Part shown: positions 7,848 through 16,893 of the stretch, piece by piece
Position numbering within the stretch: the stretch's first letter is position 1
How the letters are laid out: each line of letters starts with the position of its first letter
NCBI RefSeq assembly: GCF_003335505.1
Contig: NZ_QPEX01000024.1
Location: forward strand, 372,001-436,000
DNA from: Bremerella cremea
GTDB lineage: Bacteria; Planctomycetota; Planctomycetia; Pirellulales; Pirellulaceae
Reading direction: 5' to 3'
Length of the DNA: 64,000 bases
Position numbers and translations under genes: made by a program
Notes under the pieces: generated by a model
The model's database searches: none
Told to the model about the DNA's origin: nothing
What the model saw: only the letters and a program-made list of their open reading frames with translations

Positions 7848-10169
7848 ATGCTCCGTCGCTATACGAAATGGATTGTGGTTCTTACCACATGCCTCTCGAC
7901 GGGCCTGAGCGGCTGTTCGTTGAAATGCTGGAAATACGACGACTGCCCTGATCCTCCAGCCTACAATGAAAGCCTGATTGCCGAATACGCTGGGCGTGGT
8001 CTTACCATTGAAGATCCGGTTCCTAATCTCTGCGAAGACGAAGATTATCTCGCAATCCCGGAATCTCCCGATAACATCACCGCAGATAACATCAACCCAG
8101 AATCAGGCTACTGGGATATGTCCCTGGAAGAGGCGATTCGCCTCACCCTGCAGAACTCCGAAGTGATGAAAAACCTTGGTGGCGTGCTGCGAACACCATT
8201 TGCTTATTCCACCATTTACGATCCCGCAATCGTTTACACCGATGGTCGCTTCGGTGAGGAAGCGGCGCTGAGCGCGTTTGACGCCACCTTTGGTGCGAAT
8301 GCCTATTTCGAAAAGAATGATCACCGGGTTAACAACTTCACCGTCGGTAACAACGGCTACTTCCAGCAAGACTTGCACAACTACGAAGTCAACCTCTCCA
8401 AACGGAATGCCACCGGTGGTTTGATGACTTTGCGAAGCGTTACGCAGTACGACTACAACAACAACCCGCAGCGCATCTTCAGCGCCGGCTGGGATACCTA
8501 CGTTGATGCGGAATTGCGTCAGCCGTTGCTGCAAGGCGCCGGCGTTCTCTACAACCGCATCGCCGGCCCCAACGGCGAGCCAGGTTTCGCCAACGGCGTG
8601 TTGATTGCTCGCACCCGAACCGACATCAGCTTGGCCGACTTTGAAATCTCGCTACGAAACCTGGTTAGCGACGTCGAGAATGCCTACTGGGACTTGTACT
8701 TCGCTTACCGCGATTTAGATGTCAAAATCAACGCTAGAAACCATGTGTTGGAAGTTTGGAAGAACGCCTACGCCAACGTCGAAGCCAACAAAAAATCGGC
8801 GGATACAGAAGCCCAGGCACGCGAACAATACTTCCGCTTTCAGACGGACGTCGTTAACGCGCTTAACGGTCGGCTTGTTCAACGTACCCAAAACAACAAC
8901 GGTTCTCTGGGTGGCACCTTCAACAACCCAGGGGGCGTCCGCGTAGCCGAACGACGGTTGCGTTTTATCATCGGGCTGACGCAAACCAACGGTCGGTTGA
9001 TTCGTCCATCGACAGAGGCCCCTGTTGCCAAGGTGAATTTCGATTGGCCCGATATTGCTTCGGAAGCCCTTGCCCGGCGTCCAGAGCTTCGCCGTCAGAA
9101 ATGGGTGATTAAGCAGAACGAACTAGAACTGCTGGCCAATCGCAACTTCCTAAAGCCCAATCTCGACGTGATCGCACGTTACCGCCAACGTGGTTTCGGT
9201 CCGCAATACTGGGACAACAATGGCATTCCCGGTCAACAAGGGGCAGTACAAAGCTTGACCGGTAACGACTTTGGCGAATACCAATTAGGTGTCGAATTCA
9301 ACATGCCGATCGGCTTCCGTCGTGCTCATGCCGCCGTACGCAGCAGCGAACTAACCGTTGCCCGCTCGAAAGCGATCCTCGAAGAAGAGGAAAAGCAAGT
9401 CATGTATGGGCTCTCGAATGCCTACGCCGAAATCAAACGGGCGTACGAGGTGATGGAACTGCTCTTTAACCGGCGTGAAGCGGCTTTCGCCCAGGAAGCA
9501 ACCGTACGAGCCGCCTACGATGCCGGCAAAGCTCCGATCGACTTGCTGCTGGAAGCTCAACGGCGGGTAATCGATTCAAGCACGTTGTTTAATCAAGCTC
9601 GCATCGACTATGCCCTGGCCATTAAGAACGTTCATTACGAAAAGGGTTCGCTGCTCGAATTCTATCAAATCACCATGGCGGAAGGGCCTTGGCCACAGAA
9701 AGCTTACAACGATGCGTTAACGCGAGACCTGCTCAAGCGACGAGCTCACAGCGATTACATCATCAACGAAGCCGTGATTGGGCAGCCTGAGAAAGTGACG
9801 GAAACGCTCGTTGCCAAACCCCATGCCGAGCCAATCGTCCCACCTTCCAAGACCATGCCAGAACTGCCCTCACCGGCGGAAGTCGATGCGGCTCCGATGA
9901 TGCCTACCGGTAGCTTGCCCCTGCTGGACAACCCGCTACGTACCGTTTCTTCCCGGCCAGGGCCGGCAGATCAACCGTCAGACCCGATTGTTCCTACAGC
10001 TAACCCAGCCGCCGCTAAACCTGCTGCGCCCCTTCCTTCCATCGGACAGCTTGTTCCTCCTGGCAATGCAATTCCCCAGGGCTCACGGATTCAAACCAAG
10101 CAAGCCCAGCCAGGAGACAGCGTCTCGTTTGGAAACGAAAAATCTCGCGAGGCAATCTGGCTTCACTAA
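7848..10169 (+). CDS. TolC-family outer-membrane efflux/secretion lipoprotein
   Basis: A 773-residue protein. ATG 7848 is chosen over an in-frame start nine codons upstream because AGGAAGGA (7833-7840) sits seven bases before it and it opens straight into a lipoprotein signal with lipobox LSGC (Cys23). Outer-membrane efflux repeats follow: helical segments with SLEEAIRLTLQNSEVM near residue 95, LADFEISLRNLVSDVENAYWDLYFAYRDL near 265-290 (here only indicated), and a second repeat around residues 400-610 with ARRPELRRQKW and AYDAGKAPIDLLLEAQRR. The last roughly 140 residues are a Pro/Ala-rich, low-complexity tail not found in E. coli TolC (493 residues). It would provide the outer-membrane channel for the divergently encoded adaptors. 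Confidence 0.9.
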   Translation: MLRRYTKWIVVLTTCLSTGLSGCSLKCWKYDDCPDPPAYNESLIAEYAGRGLTIEDPVPNLCEDEDYLAIPESPDNITADNINPESGYWDMSLEEAIRLTLQNSEVMKNLGGVLRTPFAYSTIYDPAIVYTDGRFGEEAALSAFDATFGANAYFEKNDHRVNNFTVGNNGYFQQDLHNYEVNLSKRNATGGLMTLRSVTQYDYNNNPQRIFSAGWDTYVDAELRQPLLQGAGVLYNRIAGPNGEPGFANGVLIARTRTDISLADFEISLRNLVSDVENAYWDLYFAYRDLDVKINARNHVLEVWKNAYANVEANKKSADTEAQAREQYFRFQTDVVNALNGRLVQRTQNNNGSLGGTFNNPGGVRVAERRLRFIIGLTQTNGRLIRPSTEAPVAKVNFDWPDIASEALARRPELRRQKWVIKQNELELLANRNFLKPNLDVIARYRQRGFGPQYWDNNGIPGQQGAVQSLTGNDFGEYQLGVEFNMPIGFRRAHAAVRSSELTVARSKAILEEEEKQVMYGLSNAYAEIKRAYEVMELLFNRREAAFAQEATVRAAYDAGKAPIDLLLEAQRRVIDSSTLFNQARIDYALAIKNVHYEKGSLLEFYQITMAEGPWPQKAYNDALTRDLLKRRAHSDYIINEAVIGQPEKVTETLVAKPHAEPIVPPSKTMPELPSPAEVDAAPMMPTGSLPLLDNPLRTVSSRPGPADQPSDPIVPTANPAAAKPAAPLPSIGQLVPPGNAIPQGSRIQTKQAQPGDSVSFGNEKSREAIWLH

Positions 10170-10337
10170 ATACGAACACGTCACCAATCGAGCAAGAGCA
10201 GCCCAAGGAAGCCCGAAATTCGCATTCAAACGGCCTGACCCGAATTAGATAAAGCGTGCAGGCATCAATCGGATTAACCCTGCTTCGCAGCAATCAGCTC
10301 GGACACACAACCTTGAGCTGCCAGTGGTCGCGAAGGG

Positions 10338-12176
10338 TTATTTGCCTGTCAGATACTCTATCCGGCGATTCAATTCGCCCCGGTCCCCAGAGACGTGCTG
10401 GACGTCCTGCGGCTTGATATCGAAGGTATAGCCTGGCTTGCTATCTTGCAGCAAGACAACCGTGTTTAAAATTAGATTGGCTTCGATCGCCGTTTGGGCG
10501 TCGGCCAGAGCTTTTTTAATCACTGGCACCGGATTCACTCCTACCGCCATCGCCAAGAATTCGGCAGCTCTCACCCGGTTCAGGTTCTCCGGATCGGCTG
10601 AGGCGATCGCTTCAATCTTTTTTGCCAATGGCAACGCAGCTTTGCCATGCGAGGTGCATGCAATCAGCCCCCAATAACGCTGCCAGGGATCGTCCGAGGC
10701 CAAGGCCTCTTTCAATTGCGATTCCACCTCGACGTAAGGATAACGTTCCAAATTGGCAACCTCTACAAGCTTGGCAATTTCTCGCTTGTGACTTTGCCCA
10801 AAAGCAACCGGGTTGTCAGCGGCTTTCTCAGCCAGATAACTCTCAGGAAAGAACCCCAAATCGGGCATGCTAGTCAAGTACTGGTCTAAACGGCCTCGCA
10901 TTTCGACAAGCACGTCGGAATGCGCCACGTCGCCGGCCAGGTTGATCGTTTCATAGGGATCGGCTTCGACATCAAAAAGCATCTCCGCCGGTCGTGGCTC
11001 GAAGAACACACGCTGTATCTCGTTCAATTTTGATTCGTCGTACAACTGTCGCCACTCGCGATAGGCCGCCATTTTGTAGCGATAGTTGTTCATCAAACCA
11101 TCGAAATTAAACGGTTGTAGGTTTCGTACATAGCGATACTTTCCCTTCCGCAGCGTACGGACCATATCGTACTTCTCGTCAAAGCGGTCGGCGTATCCGA
11201 ACGACTCATCCGTTTCCATCAAATGTTGCGGGCCCATTCCCATGCACGCATGCCCATCAATTTTTCTCGCTCCCTTTACGCCAGCCAAATTTAAAACGGT
11301 AGGGCCGAAATCGACAAAGCTCACAAACGCCTTCGAGCGGCTCCCTGGCTTCTCGGACACCTGCTCACGAAACTTCTCGGGAATACGAATCACCAGCGGC
11401 ACATGTAATCCGGTATCGTAGGCGTACCCTTTACTACGTGGCAAGACACCACCATGATCGCCAAAGTAAAAGATGAACGTCGTCTCCAGCAGGCCATCTT
11501 TCTTCAGTTCGTCGACCAATTGCCCTACTTGCTTGTCGAGTTCCTGAATTCGATCGTGATAGCGAGCATAGGTGTAGCGGAATGTTTCTGTTTGAGGGTG
11601 ATGCGGCGGCACAAAGACCGTTTGCGGATCGGTTTTAGTCGGCTTGTTTTGAACATCACTTTCCGGGAAGTGCAGCGAGCTTTCGTGCGTGGTGGTAATC
11701 GTTTGCACATGAAAGAACGGTTGCCCTTCCTGCCGATTCCGCCAACTTGCCTTGCGCGAAGAATTATCCCAAACGTCCTTCGACTCGATTGCGTTGTAAT
11801 CTTCTTTCGAGTTGTTACTGGTATAGTAACCAGCATTGTGCAAATAAGCCGGGAACATCTTCACTCCTGGCGGCATCGGCACAATGAAGCTCTTGCGATG
11901 AAACAGCGTTCCGATGCGTGGGGCATAGCACGAAGTGATTAATGTTGTTCGCGCAACACTACAAACCGGGGCATTAGAAAACGCGTTCTCGAAGGTCACT
12001 CCTTCTGCAGCCAACGCTTCGATACTGGGAGTTGGTGCCCCGGTAGGGTCGAAGTGCTTCATAAAGTGGACCGAGTTGTCTTCGGACATGATCCAAACAA
12101 AATTCGGCCGATCAGCCGCGAAGAGCGAGCAACTCATCCCGAAAAAGATCACCACACTGAGGAGGCCACGTCGCAT
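10338..12176 (-). CDS. Sulfatase with a HEAT-like C-terminal region
   Basis: A 612-residue secreted sulfatase. ATG 12176 is preferred to an upstream in-frame start because it opens into a signal peptide (RRGLLSVVIFFGMSCSLFA) cleaved just before ADRPNFVW. The alkaline-phosphatase-fold metal motif reads SEDN (31-34). The formylglycine site is C72-S-V-A-R76 within NAPVCSVARTTL. Position 3 is Val, where the classical CxPxR or CxAxR site has Pro or Ala. The Asp/Gly-rich block FYFGDHGG supplies further metal ligands. After about residue 480 the chain becomes helical and HEAT-like (ASDDPWQRYWGLIA). Likely substrates are sulfated polysaccharides; specificity cannot be read. It is divergent from the DUF1570 gene. 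Confidence 0.9.
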   Translation of the reverse strand: MRRGLLSVVIFFGMSCSLFAADRPNFVWIMSEDNSVHFMKHFDPTGAPTPSIEALAAEGVTFENAFSNAPVCSVARTTLITSCYAPRIGTLFHRKSFIVPMPPGVKMFPAYLHNAGYYTSNNSKEDYNAIESKDVWDNSSRKASWRNRQEGQPFFHVQTITTTHESSLHFPESDVQNKPTKTDPQTVFVPPHHPQTETFRYTYARYHDRIQELDKQVGQLVDELKKDGLLETTFIFYFGDHGGVLPRSKGYAYDTGLHVPLVIRIPEKFREQVSEKPGSRSKAFVSFVDFGPTVLNLAGVKGARKIDGHACMGMGPQHLMETDESFGYADRFDEKYDMVRTLRKGKYRYVRNLQPFNFDGLMNNYRYKMAAYREWRQLYDESKLNEIQRVFFEPRPAEMLFDVEADPYETINLAGDVAHSDVLVEMRGRLDQYLTSMPDLGFFPESYLAEKAADNPVAFGQSHKREIAKLVEVANLERYPYVEVESQLKEALASDDPWQRYWGLIACTSHGKAALPLAKKIEAIASADPENLNRVRAAEFLAMAVGVNPVPVIKKALADAQTAIEANLILNTVVLLQDSKPGYTFDIKPQDVQHVSGDRGELNRRIEYLTGK

Positions 12177-12592
12177 GTCAGAAGCTTTCGCGAAGGTAGG
12201 AAGAAGCAAACCGTGTTCTACTATGCCATTGCTTTTCTGGTGATTCAAGCAAGTCTCGGCAGGGGAAGCCAGCGTCGCTGGGCTGTTAATTTTTCTTAGC
12301 ACCTAATCCGCTCGCTTCGTAGGCAGACTAGCGAACCATTTCGATTTCTCGGTAAATTTATATCCAGAGAAGTCTACCTGTAGCAAATTCACTGGCCCAC
12401 CTATCTTGCACATTCTCACCCCGAAGCCCTGCTAATTTCCCCGTTTTATCCCCAGAATCGGCATTATTCGGAATGCCCTAGTCAACGTTTGCGTCAATAA
12501 CCATAGGAATTGCTTGGTATTTAAGCTAAACCCAGGCATAATCCGGGTGGTTTACATCCACCCGTCGCTACTCGTTGCTCCGACAGGTTGTC
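12177..12592. other. Divergent region between sulfatase and DUF1570 genes
   Basis: A 416-base gap with no gene. It contains an inverted repeat GGCATT (12460-12465) / AATGCC (12472-12477) and the leader hairpin listed at 12544-12564. Promoters for both flanking genes must lie here, but no confident -35/-10 pair is visible. Confidence 0.55.
12544..12564 (+). promoter_or_regulatory. GC-rich leader hairpin upstream of the DUF1570 gene
   Basis: CGGGTGG (12544-12550), loop TTTACAT, CCACCCG (12558-12564): seven perfect, mostly GC pairs, ending 28 bases before ATG 12593. It has no following T run, so it is more likely a 5'-leader structure than a terminator. Confidence 0.45.
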
Positions 12593-14047
12593 ATGATTGC
12601 ACGTACTCTCCTGGGTTTGATTCTTGCCTTGGCTTGCGTCTCGCAAAGCTACGCTGATCTTGTCCTTTATCAAGTCCCTGGCACAACGCTGGTCTTTATT
12701 CTGCAAGGCAGAGCGAAGGTTAACCCAGGCGCGACGGTAACGTTTCGGCATCCCACGTTCGGCAATCTCTATATGAGTGCCTCGGACGTGAAGATTTATA
12801 AGGTCCCTTCCGTCGAGTCGTTGGCTGTCAACAAACTTAGCAAGGCCAAGTCCGATGGCGACCTGAACGGCTGCCTCGATGCGGCACGCAACGCGTTGAA
12901 GATTGGTAAGCTCGATCTCTTCTACCAGGCCTGTAAAGCGGCTTGGGAAATTGATCCGAACGACGACCGAATCAAAAAGCTGGTCGAACTCAAACGGGCA
13001 ATCGAAAAGCCGGTTCCCATCGATCCGGCTCAAGAAAAAATCATGCGTGACTTCACCAAGAACCGCGCCGATATGAAGTTCATGCGGAGCAAACACTTCC
13101 TTTTGCTGCACGATACCTCCGATAAGAAAGATAGCCGCACAAGGAAGACGCGTGCCGAGGAACGGTTAGAACTTCTCGAAACGGTGTATGCGAGCTTCCT
13201 AATGAAGTTTTGCCTGGAAGGGGTCGAACTTGAGGTGCCAGACAAACTGCTGATGGTCGTTTTGTTCGCCGAGCATAGCGAGTACCTGCAATTCGTTAAT
13301 CTACTGGGGCCCGACTTGGCCTCCGCCGCTGGTTTCTACCACCGCATTCACAACGTGGCCGTTTTCTACGATCAAGGAACCGACCAGTCGTTCGAGCTTC
13401 TCAATGCGTTAAACCGAGAAATTCAACACGAGCGGGACGAGATCGTACGTCGTAAGATTTCTGGCTTGGCCGATATCATACGCTTCGCTGATACCTTAAA
13501 CCTGTTGATTGAGGTGAAGCGAGAGAATCTCGATATCGAGGTGGTTAGCCACGAAGCTACGCATCAACTGGCAGCCAACACCGGTTTAATGCCAGCCGAT
13601 TCTCCCATTCCCGTTTGGGTCGCGGAGGGACTCGCCACTTATTTTGAGTCGCCCAAGCAAGCCGCTTGGAGTGGCATCGGTGCGGTCAATGCCGAACGCT
13701 TGAACTGGTACCGAGAACTCGCCCCGATTCGAAAATACTCCAACATCGACTTCATCGTTTCCGATCAAATCTTTACCCGCTCGGCCAACAACTTCACCAC
13801 GCTACACGCTTATGGCCAATCGTGGGCCCTGACTCATTTTCTGATGGAGAAACACTTCGACAAGCTAGTTCTGTACTACCGAGAACTCGGCAAGCTTCCC
13901 AAAGCCAGCCATGCCAAACCAGAGGAGCTTCAGAAGGTATTCGACAAAGTCTTCGGTAGCGACAAACAAGCCCTCGACGGCCAGTGGCGAGCCTACATGC
14001 GTTCGCTAAAAACAGACCTGGAAAGAACCCTAGAAGAAGCCTTGTAA
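12593..14047 (+). CDS. DUF1570 peptidase-like secreted protein
   Basis: A 484-residue protein. ATG 12593 is chosen over an upstream TTG because it begins the signal peptide (MIARTLLGLILALACVSQSYA). A beta-rich N-terminal part and a TPR-like helical stretch (residues about 80-150) precede the DUF1570 domain. HEATHQ at 320-325 is a zinc-protease HExxH motif, and WVAEGLATYFE shortly after gives a Glu as a likely third ligand, as in gluzincins and the peptidase MA-like group. All expected catalytic residues appear intact. The protein is probably periplasmic. Such proteins are frequent in planctomycetes and their substrates are unknown. It converges on the paralog gene at 14078. Confidence 0.85.
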   Translation: MIARTLLGLILALACVSQSYADLVLYQVPGTTLVFILQGRAKVNPGATVTFRHPTFGNLYMSASDVKIYKVPSVESLAVNKLSKAKSDGDLNGCLDAARNALKIGKLDLFYQACKAAWEIDPNDDRIKKLVELKRAIEKPVPIDPAQEKIMRDFTKNRADMKFMRSKHFLLLHDTSDKKDSRTRKTRAEERLELLETVYASFLMKFCLEGVELEVPDKLLMVVLFAEHSEYLQFVNLLGPDLASAAGFYHRIHNVAVFYDQGTDQSFELLNALNREIQHERDEIVRRKISGLADIIRFADTLNLLIEVKRENLDIEVVSHEATHQLAANTGLMPADSPIPVWVAEGLATYFESPKQAAWSGIGAVNAERLNWYRELAPIRKYSNIDFIVSDQIFTRSANNFTTLHAYGQSWALTHFLMEKHFDKLVLYYRELGKLPKASHAKPEELQKVFDKVFGSDKQALDGQWRAYMRSLKTDLERTLEEAL

Positions 14048-14077
14048 TACAGTCGCTATTATTCCCTACGCCCAGCA

Positions 14078-15403
14078 TCAAGGGGCATTAACGGTCACTT
14101 CGATAGCATCGATTTCGGCCAGAGTGTGGGCGACCCTTATCAACGAGATAAAGCCGTGCGATCCCGTTAATTTATAAGTGCCGACATCCTTGTCAGCGAC
14201 GGATTTCCAGTTCTGTGTCTGTGCATCTTTAACTCGCAAAGCAAGTGGCAGTTCACTCAATCCCCACATTCTCAACTGCAGTCCAAGCCTCCTGAGTGGG
14301 TCATATGTCGGAATCGAAAAGCTAGTGAATTGCTGCGAGCTGTAAGCGTTCATCCGATCAATGTTCGCTTCGCTCTCGACACGGTAGTGAACCAGTAGCG
14401 GCGCCAATTCGTGTAAAACCCCAGCCGTCTCTCCTTGATCGGTCTTGATGATTGCTAGGAATGGTGGCGGATCGAACGTGCGTCCGACCGGTGGAGGCAC
14501 TTTCACGCCATCGAAGAAAAACCTCAGATCCTTGCCAGCCTGTCGTATCTCCAAGTGGTCGATGAGTTCCAACGAGCAGCGAGACGTCGCTGGGCCGATC
14601 AAATGTCCGTTCCATTCTGGTTTCAGCAGTTGTTCGCCTCCTTGATCCCTTTCTCCTAAGTCGGTAACGGCTGTACATATCAAAGGTTTACCTCGCCAAT
14701 CCCCTTGCCAATCGAAGAGAACCGCCGAGCCGGAACCTCCGCCGGAAGAGGTCGGGAAAAAGCCTTGTTCTTTGCTCCAGCCTGAGTACCCTTCTTTCAC
14801 CTCGGCCACATGGAGCGTACCTCCCGGGATTTCAACCTCGTCACCTGGCGTGACGCCGATTGTGTAGATCGTATCGTCGGCATAGCTATACAGCCGTAGC
14901 CAGACATCGAGCTTCTCCGGAACTTCTTTCCCCATTCCGTAGACCTGCAGCACGTTCGAATCGGTAACGCGCCAGCCGTAGGCGCGGTCTATCTCACTGA
15001 GCAAAGTGCGTGACTCATGATCGAAAACGCGGGATTCGATAATCTCGACCTGCTTCGGCCCTGGCGTAAGCTCAATTTGAACCACATCCAGCCACGCAGC
15101 ACACTTGGTCAATTGGTCAGCGTCTGGTATCTGCGAACTAAGCCCACCGGTTGAAATCAGGTGGACCGTTCCGTCGTACCGATTGCGGGCGATGCTGCGA
15201 ATGGTGATCGTGTTGGGACCGGCCTGGTATTGATAGGCAGTCGTATACGGAGCCCTCTGATACTCCGAAAACTGGTGAGCCGGATGCGGAATAAAGAAGG
15301 CCCGCCACACGCCCAGCACCACCGCGCAGAGAGCAATCACTCCCATGAGTAGTCGCAGAGAGAACTTTCGACTGCGAGGTTGCGTGGAAGCATTGCCAGT
15401 CAT
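14078..15403 (-). CDS. Membrane-anchored planctomycete protein, tandem paralog A
   Basis: A 441-residue protein starting at ATG 15403 with AGGAA eight bases upstream. Residues about 12-36 (KFSLRLLMGVIALCAVVLGVW) form the RxFSLR-type single membrane anchor common in planctomycete proteins. The large C-terminal part should be extracytoplasmic and is beta-rich, with no enzyme motif that I recognise. It aligns along its whole length with the product of 15443-16765: HPAHQFSEYQRAPYT against HPAHQFLSYQKAPYT, GPNTITIRSIARNRYDG against GPNTIAIRSVARNRYDG, and DVWLRLYSYADDTIY against DVWLRLNSHADDTVY. The pair is a tandem duplication with a 39-base gap. Function unknown. Confidence 0.8.
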   Translation of the reverse strand: MTGNASTQPRSRKFSLRLLMGVIALCAVVLGVWRAFFIPHPAHQFSEYQRAPYTTAYQYQAGPNTITIRSIARNRYDGTVHLISTGGLSSQIPDADQLTKCAAWLDVVQIELTPGPKQVEIIESRVFDHESRTLLSEIDRAYGWRVTDSNVLQVYGMGKEVPEKLDVWLRLYSYADDTIYTIGVTPGDEVEIPGGTLHVAEVKEGYSGWSKEQGFFPTSSGGGSGSAVLFDWQGDWRGKPLICTAVTDLGERDQGGEQLLKPEWNGHLIGPATSRCSLELIDHLEIRQAGKDLRFFFDGVKVPPPVGRTFDPPPFLAIIKTDQGETAGVLHELAPLLVHYRVESEANIDRMNAYSSQQFTSFSIPTYDPLRRLGLQLRMWGLSELPLALRVKDAQTQNWKSVADKDVGTYKLTGSHGFISLIRVAHTLAEIDAIEVTVNAP

Positions 15404-15442
15404 GGTAAAGTTCCTGGAAGAACGATTGTGAACGCTCCCTTT

Positions 15443-16765
15443 CTAGGGCATTCGGGCCGTCACTTCAATCGCTTTTACATCCTCTAGCGGCATCCGAAAC
15501 ACTTGGGCAGTCGCTTTGCGATTTGATCCGTGGGACATGTAATTGCCGGAGGTCTGTGCGTTCTTCCCTAGCCACTGGCCACTACTGGCATCCTGCAGAC
15601 GAATGTCCAGCGGCAACTCGGCGATCCCGTGTACCGTAAACAACAAGGTAAACTCTGTATCGACGTTCTTATGGGGCCCGGACTGCTTGATCCAAGCAAG
15701 CGTATTGTAAACCCCGCTGCCGTGAACATTGGTTCCTTTTTCTACCCGGTAACGAACACGTAGCGGCTCGAACTGCGTCAGGAAGCCTTGCTGCTGGGTA
15801 CCATCGACCGGGATGATTGCGGTGGGTGGAGGATCAAACTTCCGTCCCGTAGCAGGCGGAACTTCGAGCCCATCGAAAAAAAATCGATGCCGTCCACCGA
15901 ACGGTCGTAGCTCGAAGTGGTCGATCTCGCCGAGCGGAAACGGCGAGCGAATGGGTCCAACCGAGTTACTATCCCAGTTCAACCTCATAAACCGATCTCG
16001 ATACTCTCTTTCGCCAACGTTGGAAACGGTAACAAACTGATACCTAGTTTCCTCTAGCCAATTTCCTTTCCAGTTCAAAATCACGGCAGAATCAGGACCG
16101 CTATCTGGCTGAGAGGGATAAAACCCTTTGCCACTACTCCACCCGGCGAACCGATCTTGGACCTCCTCCACGGTAATTGTGCCGCCAGGGATCTTCACGT
16201 TGGCCCCTACCACAGGAGCCAACGAATAGACCGTATCATCGGCATGACTATTGAGCCGCAGCCAGACATCAAGCTTAGGGGGGATCTCCTTGCCGAGGCC
16301 ATAAATTTGAATGAGGTTTGGTTCAACGACTCGCCAACCATAAGCGGGATCAAGTTCCGACAGTAACGAGCGGGTTTGATGGTCGAAGATTCGCACTTGA
16401 ATAAGCTCGGCCAAGTCGGGGCCTGGCGTGATCTCTAGCTGCACAACGTCGAGCCACTTGGCACAATCTTTCAACTGCGGTACGCCAGGCACTTGTTGGC
16501 TCAGACCATCACCGGTAAGTATGTGGATCTTGCCGTCGTACCGATTACGAGCAACGCTACGAATCGCGATTGTGTTCGGGCCAACTTTCATTTGCCGGCC
16601 CGAGGTGTAGGGTGCCTTTTGGTAAGAAAGAAACTGATGCGCCGGATGCCGGTACGAAAAGACCCGCCATATTCCAAGCCCAGCGGCGATCAACGCGGTA
16701 CCGATTAGTAGAAAGCGAAGCGAAAAACGACGTCCACGAATTGAAAGTCGAGAAGTGCCTATCAC
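15443..16765 (-). CDS. Membrane-anchored planctomycete protein, tandem paralog B
   Basis: A 440-residue protein. The reading frame extends upstream to a TTG at 16807, but GTG 16765 is the better start: GGAGAAAAG directly precedes it, and it gives exactly eleven residues before RRFSLR, matching paralog A. Residues about 13-33 form a single membrane anchor (FSLRFLLIGTALIAAGLGIW). The rest is a beta-rich extracytoplasmic region, homologous throughout to paralog A (14078-15403). No catalytic motif is seen. It lies 128 bases downstream of the N-formylglutamate amidohydrolase gene on the same strand and could belong to that transcription unit. Confidence 0.78.
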   Translation of the reverse strand: MIGTSRLSIRGRRFSLRFLLIGTALIAAGLGIWRVFSYRHPAHQFLSYQKAPYTSGRQMKVGPNTIAIRSVARNRYDGKIHILTGDGLSQQVPGVPQLKDCAKWLDVVQLEITPGPDLAELIQVRIFDHQTRSLLSELDPAYGWRVVEPNLIQIYGLGKEIPPKLDVWLRLNSHADDTVYSLAPVVGANVKIPGGTITVEEVQDRFAGWSSGKGFYPSQPDSGPDSAVILNWKGNWLEETRYQFVTVSNVGEREYRDRFMRLNWDSNSVGPIRSPFPLGEIDHFELRPFGGRHRFFFDGLEVPPATGRKFDPPPTAIIPVDGTQQQGFLTQFEPLRVRYRVEKGTNVHGSGVYNTLAWIKQSGPHKNVDTEFTLLFTVHGIAELPLDIRLQDASSGQWLGKNAQTSGNYMSHGSNRKATAQVFRMPLEDVKAIEVTARMP

Positions 16766-16893
16766 CTTTTCTCCCGAATGATCTGCGGCACGATCGCTAT
16801 CTCCCAAAGATGAAAAGAGTTCCTGGTTTCTACGTTTACTAGAATACCATTTCTTGCAGGAATCTCAAAAAACGTGCTGGCAGGACGTATCGG

